Origin: Lucifuga dentata
Lineage: Eukaryota; Chordata; Actinopteri; Ophidiiformes; Bythitidae
Direction: 5' to 3'
Length of the DNA: 64,000 bases
Assembly (NCBI GenBank): GCA_014773175.1
Contig: VXCM01000035.1
Location: 62,001 to 126,000 of the forward strand
Numbering within the stretch: the stretch's first letter is position 1; every line of letters starts with the position of its first letter. The notes under the pieces are model-generated. The model saw only the letters and a list, made by a program, of their open reading frames with translations, was not told where the DNA came from and did no database searches. Of this stretch, positions 28,582-64,000 are shown piece after piece. A program made the position numbers and the translations under genes.

Positions 28582-31500
28582 CACCTCTCCTTATTTAACA
28601 CATATTCTTGGAAGTGAATGTGAGCCATATTAAATCTGACTCCTCTGCCTAGCGGTAATGTGAGTGCCGGCGGTTAGTTTTATGTGTTTCACAAGCGTGT
28701 AAATATTTAATAGAAGAACAGGACAGAGTGCTGTGTCACTGTTCCTGCCCCGTCAGCCACAGACACCCGGAGAGAGATACTCTGAGACAGGCTGGAATCC
28801 TCCCTGACAGGAGAAATTTATGGAACAGGCTGGAAGATTCATATACTAGACTTATTCTTAACCATATTTTGCACTCACATCAGTTTAGAATGCTTGGATC
28901 GTTTGACGCAGATGCATATACAAGCTGTTTATGGTTCAAGAAGCTGTTAGTTGGTATAGACGTTGATACCCGACTTGCTATGTATGAAACTTGATGGTGA
29001 CAAGCAGCATTCCAGACTTGGGGTGCATGTTTGTTATTGAGGGGCTCTGTTTGGTATTTTGTTACACCATATGTTTAAAGGCTTGTGGGAGCTTAGATGC
29101 ATTTTCCATTCGTATTTTTGAAGCCAGAAAGGCCGACACACGTTTTGATTCCTATTTGACATACCCAGCCTGAAATCCTAATCAGCCAGTGAGCTGTGTG
29201 TGTTTGGGCAGGACTTAAACAAATCGTCAAAGATGGATTAACAAACTCTGGCGTCAAACTTTCCTGTGGAATTCTCAGTGGTCTGGGATGTAAAAATCGG
29301 TATTCGTGCTCAATATACTGTACAGTATAATTTGCCTGAGGAAGACCCGCTTGGTTAAAAAAATCACCAGTATAGGACCTATTTCATCATCACTCATTTA
29401 AAAAAAAATAGTCTCCAGACTGGATAGGGTTGAAGGGAAAGAAAGAGCTTTTTGGAAACACTGATGTATGGTTGTTATGGGGTAAATCTTTCATGAACAT
29501 GCTTAACCTACTTCCACTTGCCAACTTTCTTTCACTCTCTCTGATCCCTTATTTTGTGTTTTGGTAAAGTCAAACATACAGGTGATGTCACTGCTGTGTG
29601 TTTCTGTTTCTGTTGCCAGGAGACAATAAAAAATGCACAAGGTGTTAAAATGGGAATTCGAGGGTCATAAATGTCCCCTGTTAAACAAGGCATTAAACAG
29701 TTAAGTATTTCCTGGGCTGCTTGCAATAAGTACTTCAGAACAAAAAAAGCTGTGACGGGTGTCTGTTTGTGATAGGCTATATTGAAATACAAAATAAATG
29801 GCTGCAGTGAGAGTCAGAGGAGACTGAAAAGGGCTTTTCCCTCGAAACCAAGTGTAGTGCATCAATAGCCATGTTTGTGAAAAGGCTCTATTCATCAGAT
29901 AAAACTCATTACAAGATGGAGGTGCAAATGCAGCGATTCATTGTTTGTCAACTGCCCTTAAACGAAAAGACCAGGAAGAAGGCATTTATTTTCCAGTTTA
30001 TGGTCACGGCCTAATCGAGGTCTGACATAATGTATTCAGTTCCATCATCATACCCTCCACCTTAGGTAAATTCCTACTACTCTGTTTATTTACGTTACTT
30101 TTTAATTTCAGCCTGCTAGCAGAGAAGCTAATGCTCTTTGAGAGATCTTTTAAAGCTCCTATTCAGTCTAAATTCATGGATGGAGGGTGAGAGAGCAGCT
30201 TTCTTTTAAACCTAAGCTTGTTGATTTGGTTACATCGAGGCAATAATGAGCTGCTCCACTGTTGTTCCAGTCCAATCCCTGATTTAAGTCCCCCCCCGAC
30301 CCCTTCATTCCCTACCAAACCCCCATTCACAAACAGGNCCCCCCCCCCAAGTCTTCTGTTGGGTCTTTCCGCGTCAGTGGTGCAGCATGATGAGCTTCCT
30401 TTGGACACAAACGAGCAAGGAGTCTTTTACTCGGGCCTTGGAACTCGCTCGGCCATTCATCCGTTCCATCCTACTTGTTTAGCCGAACTGATTTAAAGAC
30501 ATCAGAGGACTGTGGTTCAAACGTGGCATTTTTCTTGTTTATAGAGGCGTGTTTATGTTATAATTCACTAGGACTGTTACATATGTGGAATCTGCAAAAC
30601 ACTTCAAAAGAGGAAATTGTGACGTTATTGTTACACAACAAGCACAAACTGATGTCAGAAAACAACTCCTCCAGCCTCCTCCCCCACACAGGACGTCAGC
30701 AGAGAGCCTCATCAGGAAATGATTCGATTTTATGAATCAGTGTTAAGTTTCAGTCAAATTTCCTCGCTTCCTGTAAATGGTTCCCGGTCTGCCTTGCACT
30801 GCCGTCACTGCATGAACAGAGCGGACACATCTGTGTGAGCCAAAGCTCAACAGGAGACTTCCGTCACCAGAAGATGGATGGAAATGTATCAGCAATGAAT
30901 AAATACGACCAGTAACTTCCCTTCATTTCTCCCTTTCTGGAGCAGATGTTAGAGCTTGGTAGTGTTTTCTCTCCCATGGTGCAATGTGGTTACGCTTTTG
31001 TTTGTTTATCCTTTCATTCCCGTACAAGTGGAAGCGGAAACTAGACGTGCATGGATATGCATCTGTGTGTGTGTGAAGGTGGAAGTTCTCACTAAAAGAG
31101 ATTACCCAAGCTCCGTCACGCACATGAAAGGGTTGCGTGACCCCATTGTAAACCTGGAGGCTGACCTTTAACCTTTTGAGAAGTGATGAAATGGAGGGAA
31201 GCCTCCCATTTCCCTCTGCTGGGGTTGGGCGACTTTTCTGGTGCTGAATGGATTTTTAATGAAGCTGCCAATTTGTTTGAAGAGTGAGATTAGGGCAAAA
31301 AGAGCAGAAGAGAACAGAAGCAGGTGTCAGCATGTGACTGGATGACTGGACAAAGTATAAAGTACTTTGTGTGTGTGCATGTGTGTGTTTATGTGTGTGT
31401 ATGTGCCTGCCAGTCCCCCTCTCTTTATTATCACACTCCAGATGTCTGCCTTTTAGAAATATTAGAAACCCTGAGTTGACACTTTCACATGCTCGCTGGG

Positions 31501-31724
31501 ACACATTTGCAGCCTTCATATATTTCACTGAGCAGTGAACGCGTTTACAGAGTTACAATAATAATTGCCTTCACAGATGTTTTTTTGTCCTTTCTCATGC
31601 CCACATGTTAAGGTAAAAGTGTTATTGTGACATACCGCTTGTGCAACTGGTGATATACTAGGTGAAACTCCCCCAAAGCCTGCTTGCAGTATTTCAGTTT
31701 TATCGCCAAGTATGTGTGATTGTG

Positions 31725-31765
31725 AAAAAAAAAAAAAAAAAAAANAAAAAAAAAAAAAAAAAAAA
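31725..31765. repeat. Poly(A) tract with N at 31745
   Basis: A run on both sides of an N. Confidence 0.8.
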
Positions 31766-32219
31766 CCCAGAGTTGCACACTTATCTCTTTAACTTATGAT
31801 CCTCTAACTCTTCCTTTGGCAATAAATGCTGTCGGTGTAACTCATTAATGTGCTGATGTTTCACAGTTTCACTCTCCTCATTTGTCATCCATTAATTCAT
31901 GTTTTATGGTGTCACATGATCTCACATGCACCCCTGCACGCGCAAAATAAGTGCACTCACTTACTCCCACGACTGTCTTTGCCCTAGCTTGGCAAAAGGA
32001 AACGAACAAGGTTGCTGGGTCGTAACAGTCACTACTATCTGTTCTTCCTCTGTCCTTCTTGTCTTTCCTGTCCACCTTCCACCTTTTCCTCACCCGTGTT
32101 TCCTGGAGGTGTCGTGCTGAGTAAGGGGATGATGCGACCTCTTGTAGCACAGAGTGGGTGGTGTCATTGTTGTGTTTGGGAACAGGAAGACAGTGAGAAG
32201 AGGAACTACTGTAGCTTAA

Positions 32220-32814
32220 AGGACCATACCGGCCATTTTGCATGTTTGAGCCTAATGTATTCAATTTTCGTACATTACATTATTGACAACCATTTCCCAT
32301 AAAATATAAAACCGTAAACCGATAAAACCGTTTATAAAAAACCGTATATAAAGATAAAACTGTATTTTAGCTTTCCTGATATTATGTAAATGTCTTAATC
32401 TTTCAAAATCAAACATTCATGTGATAAAAATCAGTGTTTCGACTGCTAATTGTTACACAGCCTTATGAAGTCACGGCCATTTAAAGTTTTCGATAAACGC
32501 AGGTCTTCTTTTGGGACTATATTCCCCAGTGGAGGCATACATTCACTCCATGCTTTTTNAAAAAAAAAAAAAAAAATGAATACACATGTTGTTCACGGTG
32601 ATGGATTACCTATCCCAAGAACGTTTGAAGTGTCAACAGGTTGATTTTAATAGTGTACTAGAATGAACTGAAACCAATGGTGGTCTGGAAGGCAGGAATT
32701 TTTTTTAAACTCACCATTCCAGCAATATGCTTTGGGAAATAGTTGTAAGTAACGTTACATGTATGAAAATTGAATATATTAGGCTCAAACATGCAAAATG
32801 GATGGTATGGTCCT
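32220..32814. mobile_element. TTAA-flanked inverted-repeat element (MITE), copy 1
   Basis: About 595 bp bounded by TTAA at 32216-32219 and 32815-32818. The left end AGGACCATACC and right end GGTATGGTCCT are inverted copies, and the terminal inverted repeats run for about 80 bp with some mismatches. The interior matches copy 2 (47916-48564) in the opposite orientation. No transposase ORF is visible. TTAA target sites are characteristic of piggyBac-type transposons, so a non-autonomous piggyBac-like element is the best guess. It carries a private AAAACCG minirepeat (32297-32365) and an N at 32559 where interior sequence seems to be lost. Confidence 0.75.
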
Positions 32815-33143
32815 TTAAAGGAAATGATGCCCGTTTGTACCTTGAACTTCATATGTGACTTATCCACACAGCAGCTAGTTATACTGCAGTGACAGCGGCA
32901 ATAGCCTTAGGAAGACGGGGTCATTAAGGATATGAGTGGGGTGGTTTGTTGGCGTGTGGGATAGCAGGGGAAAGAGCAAAGGGCTGTGTGAAGCACGGGG
33001 TGGGACATTTCCAGTGTTCTCTGTAAAACACACATCTAGGGTCACGTTACCATAATCATTTTCTCTAGTACACACCTGCATACGCATTAAACATTAGCAG
33101 TGCTTCCAATACACCATTATATCAGTAACAGCACATTTACACT

Positions 33144-33148
<5 letters not shown>

Positions 33149-33174
<26 letters not shown>

Positions 33175-33175
33175 G
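33149..33175. repeat. (CA)n microsatellite
   Basis: CA run in the last 3 kb before the candidate promoter. Confidence 0.85.
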
Positions 33176-34112
33176 ACCTGTTTGACACCTATCCCCTATC
33201 TACTGCGTCCTCATAACCAGAGTGTCTCGTGTCCTCTTCTATTTTTACCAGCAGGCGTTGAAAGCCTCTGGAAGCTCCTTGTCAATGGGCATCTCATTCC
33301 ACCGCCAACGGCGTGTCACCATTTATTAAGTCGTCATTACTCAGGGCCTCTCCGGCTGCAGGGTTGCCAGGGGTGTCGCAAATAGATGGGCTAGGATAGG
33401 TCGCACTGTTGCTGCACTCCCTAAAGGGCAAAGCATAAAGGCGTGTTGCAGCACATCTCACTCCCCTCGCCAAGATCGATTCAGGTAGCCCGGCTGCCAT
33501 TAGTTTGGCTAATGCAGATAAATGAGAGGAAGGTGGCTGATCAGGGCAAAGGGGACAGCTGGAGGCTGACAGAGAATTAGAGAGAGAGAGAGAGAGATGG
33601 GGGGTGAGTTCAGGTCTTTCATGTGTCTATCCGCACATCTTTTTGTTGTGGGTAAACAGCTAAAAAGGCTGTTTAGACTGAAGGGGTGATGAGATATGAG
33701 GCCACGCACCGCAGGCTTGTGGAGGTGAACGCACAATGAAAGACATGGATGCTTGTAGGCACACACAAACACACACACACACACGAAGACTCACTCAAAC
33801 AGATATATGGAGTAAACAAGTGCATCTGTATAACAGCCCCTATATAGACACATATATAGTCAAAAACTTTATTTAAATCCACTAATCAGTCAGACCATAG
33901 AGCACAGCGGGTTAGCAGGATTTATGCCCTGAGAAAAGAGATGTATTTCTAGAATATTTTAGTGTAATAAAGTTTATCGATAGGAACAAATTGTTTTCCT
34001 GATGATTTTTTTGTTTACTTTTCTGATAATTATTAAATATAGGCAAAACACACTCTGCTACATCGGCTGGTTACCATTATGTACAATGTACAAACAATTG
34101 CCCCCCCCCATC

Positions 34113-34119
<7 letters not shown>

Positions 34120-34145
<26 letters not shown>

Positions 34146-34146
34146 G
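34120..34146. repeat. (CA)n microsatellite
   Basis: CA run just after a C-rich stretch. Confidence 0.85.
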
Positions 34147-34483
34147 CCTGCTCGCACACAATAATACAAAATGCCACAGGCAATTTTTACATAATCAGAA
34201 GTGCTTCACAGACCAGCAACAATAGTTTCAAAACACAAAGCACTGCCTGGAAGAGCTGGAATATAAGGGTACCCTTATATCTCATGCACACACACACACA
34301 TGCACACACTAGAGGCGTCAAGACCCACAACCCATTTATACCAGCTTCTTTGTCCAATTCTCAGATTGTTTTCTTTTAGTGTCTGAAGGTGTGTGAGTTG
34401 ACACATCAGCACTCCTGTTTATCAAAGCTTTTATCACCTCGCCACTTCTCTGTCACCCGCTGAGAGGAAGCAGGAGGTTGACA

Positions 34484-34516
34484 CTCACACACACACACAC
34501 ANGGGGGGGGGGGGAG
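34484..34516. repeat. (CA)n joined by N to a poly(G) run
   Basis: A CA repeat stops at the N (34502) and continues as about 12 G. No overlap between the two sides is visible, so bases may be missing. Confidence 0.75.
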
Positions 34517-35484
34517 AGAGGTAGGGGAATGTTGTTGACCTGCCTTGCTGATGTGAATGACTTTAACAGAGACAGGATCCGTCCCAGACTATACAGGTTA
34601 ACTCTCAGCATGTGTTTCCCTGAACCGATAAGTTTCATCTGGATAAGTCAAAAAACACCCTTGAAATCTTGACTCTGTGAGAAAATCACTGCTGATATTA
34701 TGCACAATATTCATAACTCACTATAGTGCATGTAAATAATCAGTCAGAAGCAAAAGATAAAATAATCAGAATTGTGAAAATCTGTCAAAGTGATGTTTTT
34801 ATTCTTGTTTTCTGGGATGTAAATGTGAATATGAATATGAAGCGACATTTTGTTCTTCTCAGATTCTCATACCAAATGTTATGAAGATCAACTCTGTCTT
34901 AGTTTGACCTGTAGTACTTTAAAGATAAATTGGTACTTCTGCACCAGATCTCTCAGCCCTAGTTATCTTGCTCCGATTTGAAAAACTAGGCCTGAATAAA
35001 GCGTATTTTCTGAATCATCGTTGAGCAAATGATGGTGATCCTGCACTGAGAAGCTGCTGCACATAAAATGACCATCAGATGATAATATAGTTATAACATA
35101 TAAAGTCCTCCAGTGTCCCATCCACTCCCAAACATTGATTTCTTCCCCTCCTGTCCCAATCCTAATGACACAATTTGACAGCATTCCCGCTATGTCTTAA
35201 AATGATGTCAGCCAAGGTCTGTGTTGGAGCTGCTTCATAAAACAAATCATCGTTCTTTACCTTTTAAGCCCAAAAATCAACTCAGGAAAACTGATTTCAT
35301 GCCATCTTTTTAAAACAGCTGATCTAGACATAAGGTACTCATAACTTTAGAAGCAAGGTACGCCATCACCCCAACAAAATACTAGCAAAGATAAGTAAAT
35401 TTGACTTTTAGTTTCCTTTACTTCAGCAACCACCACGTTTGAGGATGTTGATGATGGGGAGATTCAGAATTGCATCTCTGAATG

Positions 35485-35489
<5 letters not shown>

Positions 35490-35539
<50 letters not shown>
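35490..35539 (+). repeat. Long pure (GA)n tract upstream of the candidate promoter
   Basis: About 25 uninterrupted GA units ending 63 bp before the TATA-like box. Long purine tracts can form H-DNA and attract GAGA-type factors; a role here is inference. Confidence 0.85.
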
Positions 35540-35543
<4 letters not shown>

Positions 35544-35601
35544 GGCTATGAAGGTATAGGAAATGGAAAATAAATTACTACAAAAGTGGAGAAGGCAGGA
35601 C

Positions 35602-35609
35602 TATAAAAA
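35602..35609 (+). promoter_or_regulatory. TATA-like box, candidate sema3a promoter
   Basis: TATAAAAA stands about 770 bp before the sema3a start codon and 63 bp after the end of a pure GA repeat. A start site about 30 bp downstream would fall near 35633-35640. Upstream non-coding exons cannot be excluded, so the assignment is tentative. Confidence 0.35.
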
Positions 35610-35707
35610 CCTGTGTGTAAAATACTTCTGATCCACTACACCGGTTCAGCGTTGCTCTCAAGTCATCCCTCCCCCTTCTCTCTCTCTCTTTCTCAGCTGC
35701 TCTTCCT

Positions 35708-35840
35708 CCCCTCCCCTCTCCTCCTGTGGATGGTGTAGCTCGCTCTCTCCCTCTCTCCCCCTCTCTCTGTTTCNCCCCTCCCCTCTCCTCCTGTGGATGG
35801 TGTAGCTCGCTCTCTCCCTCTCTCCCCCTCTCTCTGTTTC
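35708..35840. other. False 66-bp duplication around N at 35774
   Basis: 35708-35773 equals 35775-35840 exactly. It falls in the probable sema3a leader and doubles one short upstream ORF. Confidence 0.85.
35730..35738 (+). promoter_or_regulatory. Two-codon upstream ORF (ATG GTG TAG)
   Basis: A short upstream ORF about 640 bp before the sema3a start. It lies inside the segment falsely duplicated around the N at 35774, so the second copy about 67 bp later is probably not real. Confidence 0.25.
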
Positions 35841-36120
35841 TCTCTCACACACACACTCACACATACACAGTCTGGTGGAGCGTACACAAGGATTAGAGGG
35901 CTGCTGTGAGTGTCTGTTCAAAGACGGAAAGAGGGAGAAAAAGGAGAAGATAGAGAAAAAGAGGAAAAGGACAGACATACTATTCTGGATAGGTGAGGTG
36001 ATTTTAGTGTCTCTGCACAGCCTCGACTTCTCACATCTCACACCCTGCTGCTGAGCCTTCACCTGAGGGAGGACAGATAAGCCAAGGGACTGTGTTTCCT
36101 GGACCTCCACACGGGGAGCC

Positions 36121-36126
36121 ATGTGA
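36121..36126 (+). promoter_or_regulatory. Start-stop upstream ORF (ATGTGA)
   Basis: ATG is followed at once by TGA, 250 bp before the sema3a start. If the leader is transcribed as shown, this is a minimal AUG-stop element, a type known to hold ribosomes and lower downstream translation. It matters only if this part is in the mature mRNA. Confidence 0.35.
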
Positions 36127-36375
36127 GAGGCACTCCTCCACCCATTCCACACCACTGAGGTCCCCCAACACTATCTACACACTGGTCTAGGGAGCAGAAC
36201 CCGGATTTTTTCCCCCTTCCTGGAAGCGGCACTTTCAGGGCTCACGTGGATCTCCAAACACTGGGAGGGAGTCTCTCGGCTCGACATACCCCAGCGGGAG
36301 ACACTCATCTCGGGGCACTGGTCGGGGTGTGAGTGCCCCCCTGGTCTGGAGGCCAGCCAGCAGCGCTCCAGCACC

Positions 36376-62228
<25,853 letters not shown>

Positions 62229-62945
62229 TAGGAGCTCACACACCCCCAAACAAATGTGCTGCTTTAATCTTTATTTATCTGTGGGGAGTTTTTTGGCCAT
62301 TCGTGCTGCTTTTCAGCAACACTCTGCCTCACATTTACGCCGTCACACAGCCTCACCTGACAGCGAGCCAGCACAGCCGCATTCTGCTGTTGGCCACCGA
62401 ACCACTTCGCTGAAACATTTGGTTTTAAATGCTTTGCTCAAGGGCACCTCAACACACGACCTTGTTACTTTAACCTTTAATCCTCTGGCAGCGCATTTGA
62501 CTGTGTTCAGAATCACATGGTACTGCCAAAACATCTAAACATGGAAGTAATCTCGAGTAAGTAAATTACAGTCACAAAATACAGTAATTAAATGTGCACA
62601 CACACACACATACACACTAACAGTATGTGCACACACACAGACAAGGGAATTGAGCGCTGCATTCCACTGCCAAGACGTAAAATCCAACAACCTGGGTTAC
62701 AGTTCTTGCCAGTAACAGCTGTTGTGAGTTGTGATCCCTTCACCTTATAGCCACTGTACACACACACACACACATAATGAGACACATGAATATACATGAA
62801 CACACACATACACACAAACACACACTAAATTATAGCCAACAGGAGCCGTCTGACCGCTTCACCCTGCAGCCAGGAGGTATGAACATACACACCCTCAAAT
62901 TACCCTCTGCTGTATTCAGCGGGATTAGCCTGACCGCTACAGCCC

Positions 62946-62979
62946 TCACACACACATACACACACACACACACACACAC
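62946..62979. repeat. (CA)n microsatellite
   Basis: CA run in intron 14; shorter CA runs lie near 62595-62640 and 62757-62823. Confidence 0.85.
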
Positions 62980-63240
62980 TGTCACACCACTAAACCCCTG
63001 CATCTCATTCATCCAGAACTTCTCACACCAACAGAAGTAGGCCAGTGGGTATACTCTTGTTGGGCAGGGTTACAGAGGAGGTGGCACACCCCGTGGTTAA
63101 GGCCACGGCCGGCTCCTCTCAGCTCCCCTCTGCACTCCAAATATTTTCCCTCCCGCTCGCTCCCAGAATGAGAACCAGACAGCCGGCCCCGCACGTGCTC
63201 AGACAGCCAAAAAAGACAGGAATGTTAGTCCAGGAAATGT

Positions 63241-63311
63241 AGTGAAAAGACAAATGTAGTCAAATGTAGACAAATGTAGTCAAATGTAGACAAATGTAGT
63301 GAAAAGACGAG
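63241..63311 (+). repeat. Decamer minisatellite (CAAATGTAGT/A)
   Basis: Five tandem 10-bp units alternate between CAAATGTAGT and CAAATGTAGA (63251-63300) and are bracketed by two copies of AGTGAAAAGA. The array lies in sema3a intron 14. Confidence 0.8.
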
Positions 63312-64000
63312 TATCCAAATATGCGAAGTAAGACAGGGAGGATATGAGAGGCCATATTTTGAATGCAAAAGAGAAAGACAGAATTACACACGTGCACACA
63401 TTGACCATTCTCCCTCCTGCTTATCCCACCAAATTAATTCCATTCCATCTGTTTCTTCTTTACCTCTAACTGCACCATTTTTTCCTTCTCTCTCTCTGCC
63501 CATTTTTAGTGTCCTTCTTTCCAGGACTCGCCTCACCTTTGGCTTACCTCGCCTCTCTTCGCTTTGATTTTTTACAGCACACACTGAAGATTTTAAATGT
63601 GACCATGACAACTAGGATCAAGGGAGACACATTCACAGTTAGTCAGTAAAGTCAAGCTGTGAAAATGTCCCACCATCGCAGTAAAAAGCTGAATGACATA
63701 GTGGACTGTAATATCAGGAGGACAGAGAATGGGGGGTTTTTACACAGGCTGAAACAATACTGTGAGTGTTTCATAATAACGGCTCATTAGAAAGCGATGA
63801 GGCACACACTGTTTCATCGCTCGACAGGTTAATGTTTCTTAAATGTGCCAGGATTTCAATGTTTTTACCAGTGTGCTTTAACACTTGAATAAATACTCAT
63901 TTTCTATCACTGAATCAGTGCAGCTGAAGGTACTGAACAAGAAAACCATTTGGTAACACTGCCCCCTAGTGGTAAAACAGAAGTAGTACAGGAAATGTTT

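Larger units (their letters stand above)
1..35600. other. Non-coding region upstream of sema3a
   Basis: I found no exon, RNA gene or intact transposon gene here on either strand. All open frames are short, lack recognisable domains and often run through microsatellites. What it holds is listed separately: simple repeats, one TTAA element, one element fragment, one minisatellite and possible regulatory clusters near 8633, 12966 and 22612. Long-range enhancers for sema3a are plausible but unproven. Confidence 0.6.
35640..36375 (+). other. sema3a: Probable sema3a 5' leader
   Basis: About 735 bp between the TATA-like box and the ATG. It is CT-rich at first, purine-rich near 35920-35980, then GC-richer. 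It contains two very short upstream ORFs (35730-35738 and 36121-36126) and a false 66-bp duplication around the N at 35774. Its true start, and whether part of it is spliced, cannot be seen from sequence alone. Confidence 0.45.

Noticed and set aside
28728..29173. Two adjoining plus-strand frames of 88 and 60 codons
   Set aside because: No recognisable domain, no splice partners, and lengths expected by chance in 64 kb.
35658..36155. 165-codon open frame on the minus strand
   Set aside because: It runs antisense through the CT-rich leader and the falsely duplicated block; the protein is Arg/Glu low-complexity with an N inside.
62410..62470. TTGCTCAAGGGCACCTCA, a phrase common in fish interspersed repeats
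   Set aside because: Only about 20 bp fit; too little to call an element.

Overview
The window looks like nuclear DNA from a teleost fish, probably a spiny-rayed one. The evidence is one vertebrate class-3 semaphorin gene split into small GT-AG exons, very dense CA/GT and GA/CT microsatellites, and fish-type transposon remnants. There are no prokaryotic operons, phage genes or CRISPR arrays. The species is not identifiable from what I can see.

Layout. Bases 1 to about 35,600 are non-coding on both strands as far as I can tell: intergenic or distal regulatory DNA with microsatellites, one degenerate ~40-bp tandem repeat (21689-21990), one complete TTAA-flanked inverted-repeat element (32220-32814) and one element-end fragment (14375-14417). 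From about 35,600 a TATA-like box and a GA/CT-rich leader lead to the start codon at 36376. The rest is the plus-strand gene for semaphorin-3A (sema3a; the aa/ab teleost duplicate is not resolved). Fourteen coding exons lie between 36376 and 62227. They encode a signal peptide, the whole sema domain and most of the PSI domain, about 548 codons plus two bases. The furin sites, Ig domain and basic tail must lie beyond base 64,000. Intron 1 (12.9 kb) holds a decayed L1-type retrotransposon tail (43355-43930), a second copy of the TTAA element (47916-48564) and a long run of TG and TC microsatellites. The later introns are mostly short.

Assembly quality matters for the reader. There are 18 single N characters. 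At most of them the sequence left of the N is repeated exactly to its right (57-66 bp where the sequence is unique), as if overlapping contig ends were joined without merging. One of these falls inside coding exon 2 and adds 67 nt, which breaks the frame; the gene itself is very probably intact. A comparison of the two TTAA elements suggests that another N (32559) hides about 35 missing bases.

I did not find a new biological system. The observations most worth checking are the TTAA element family, the false exon 2 duplication, the long CA repeat next to the intron 7 donor, the tRNA-like remnant in intron 13, the phased tandem repeat at 21.7-22.0 kb and a few candidate regulatory clusters.
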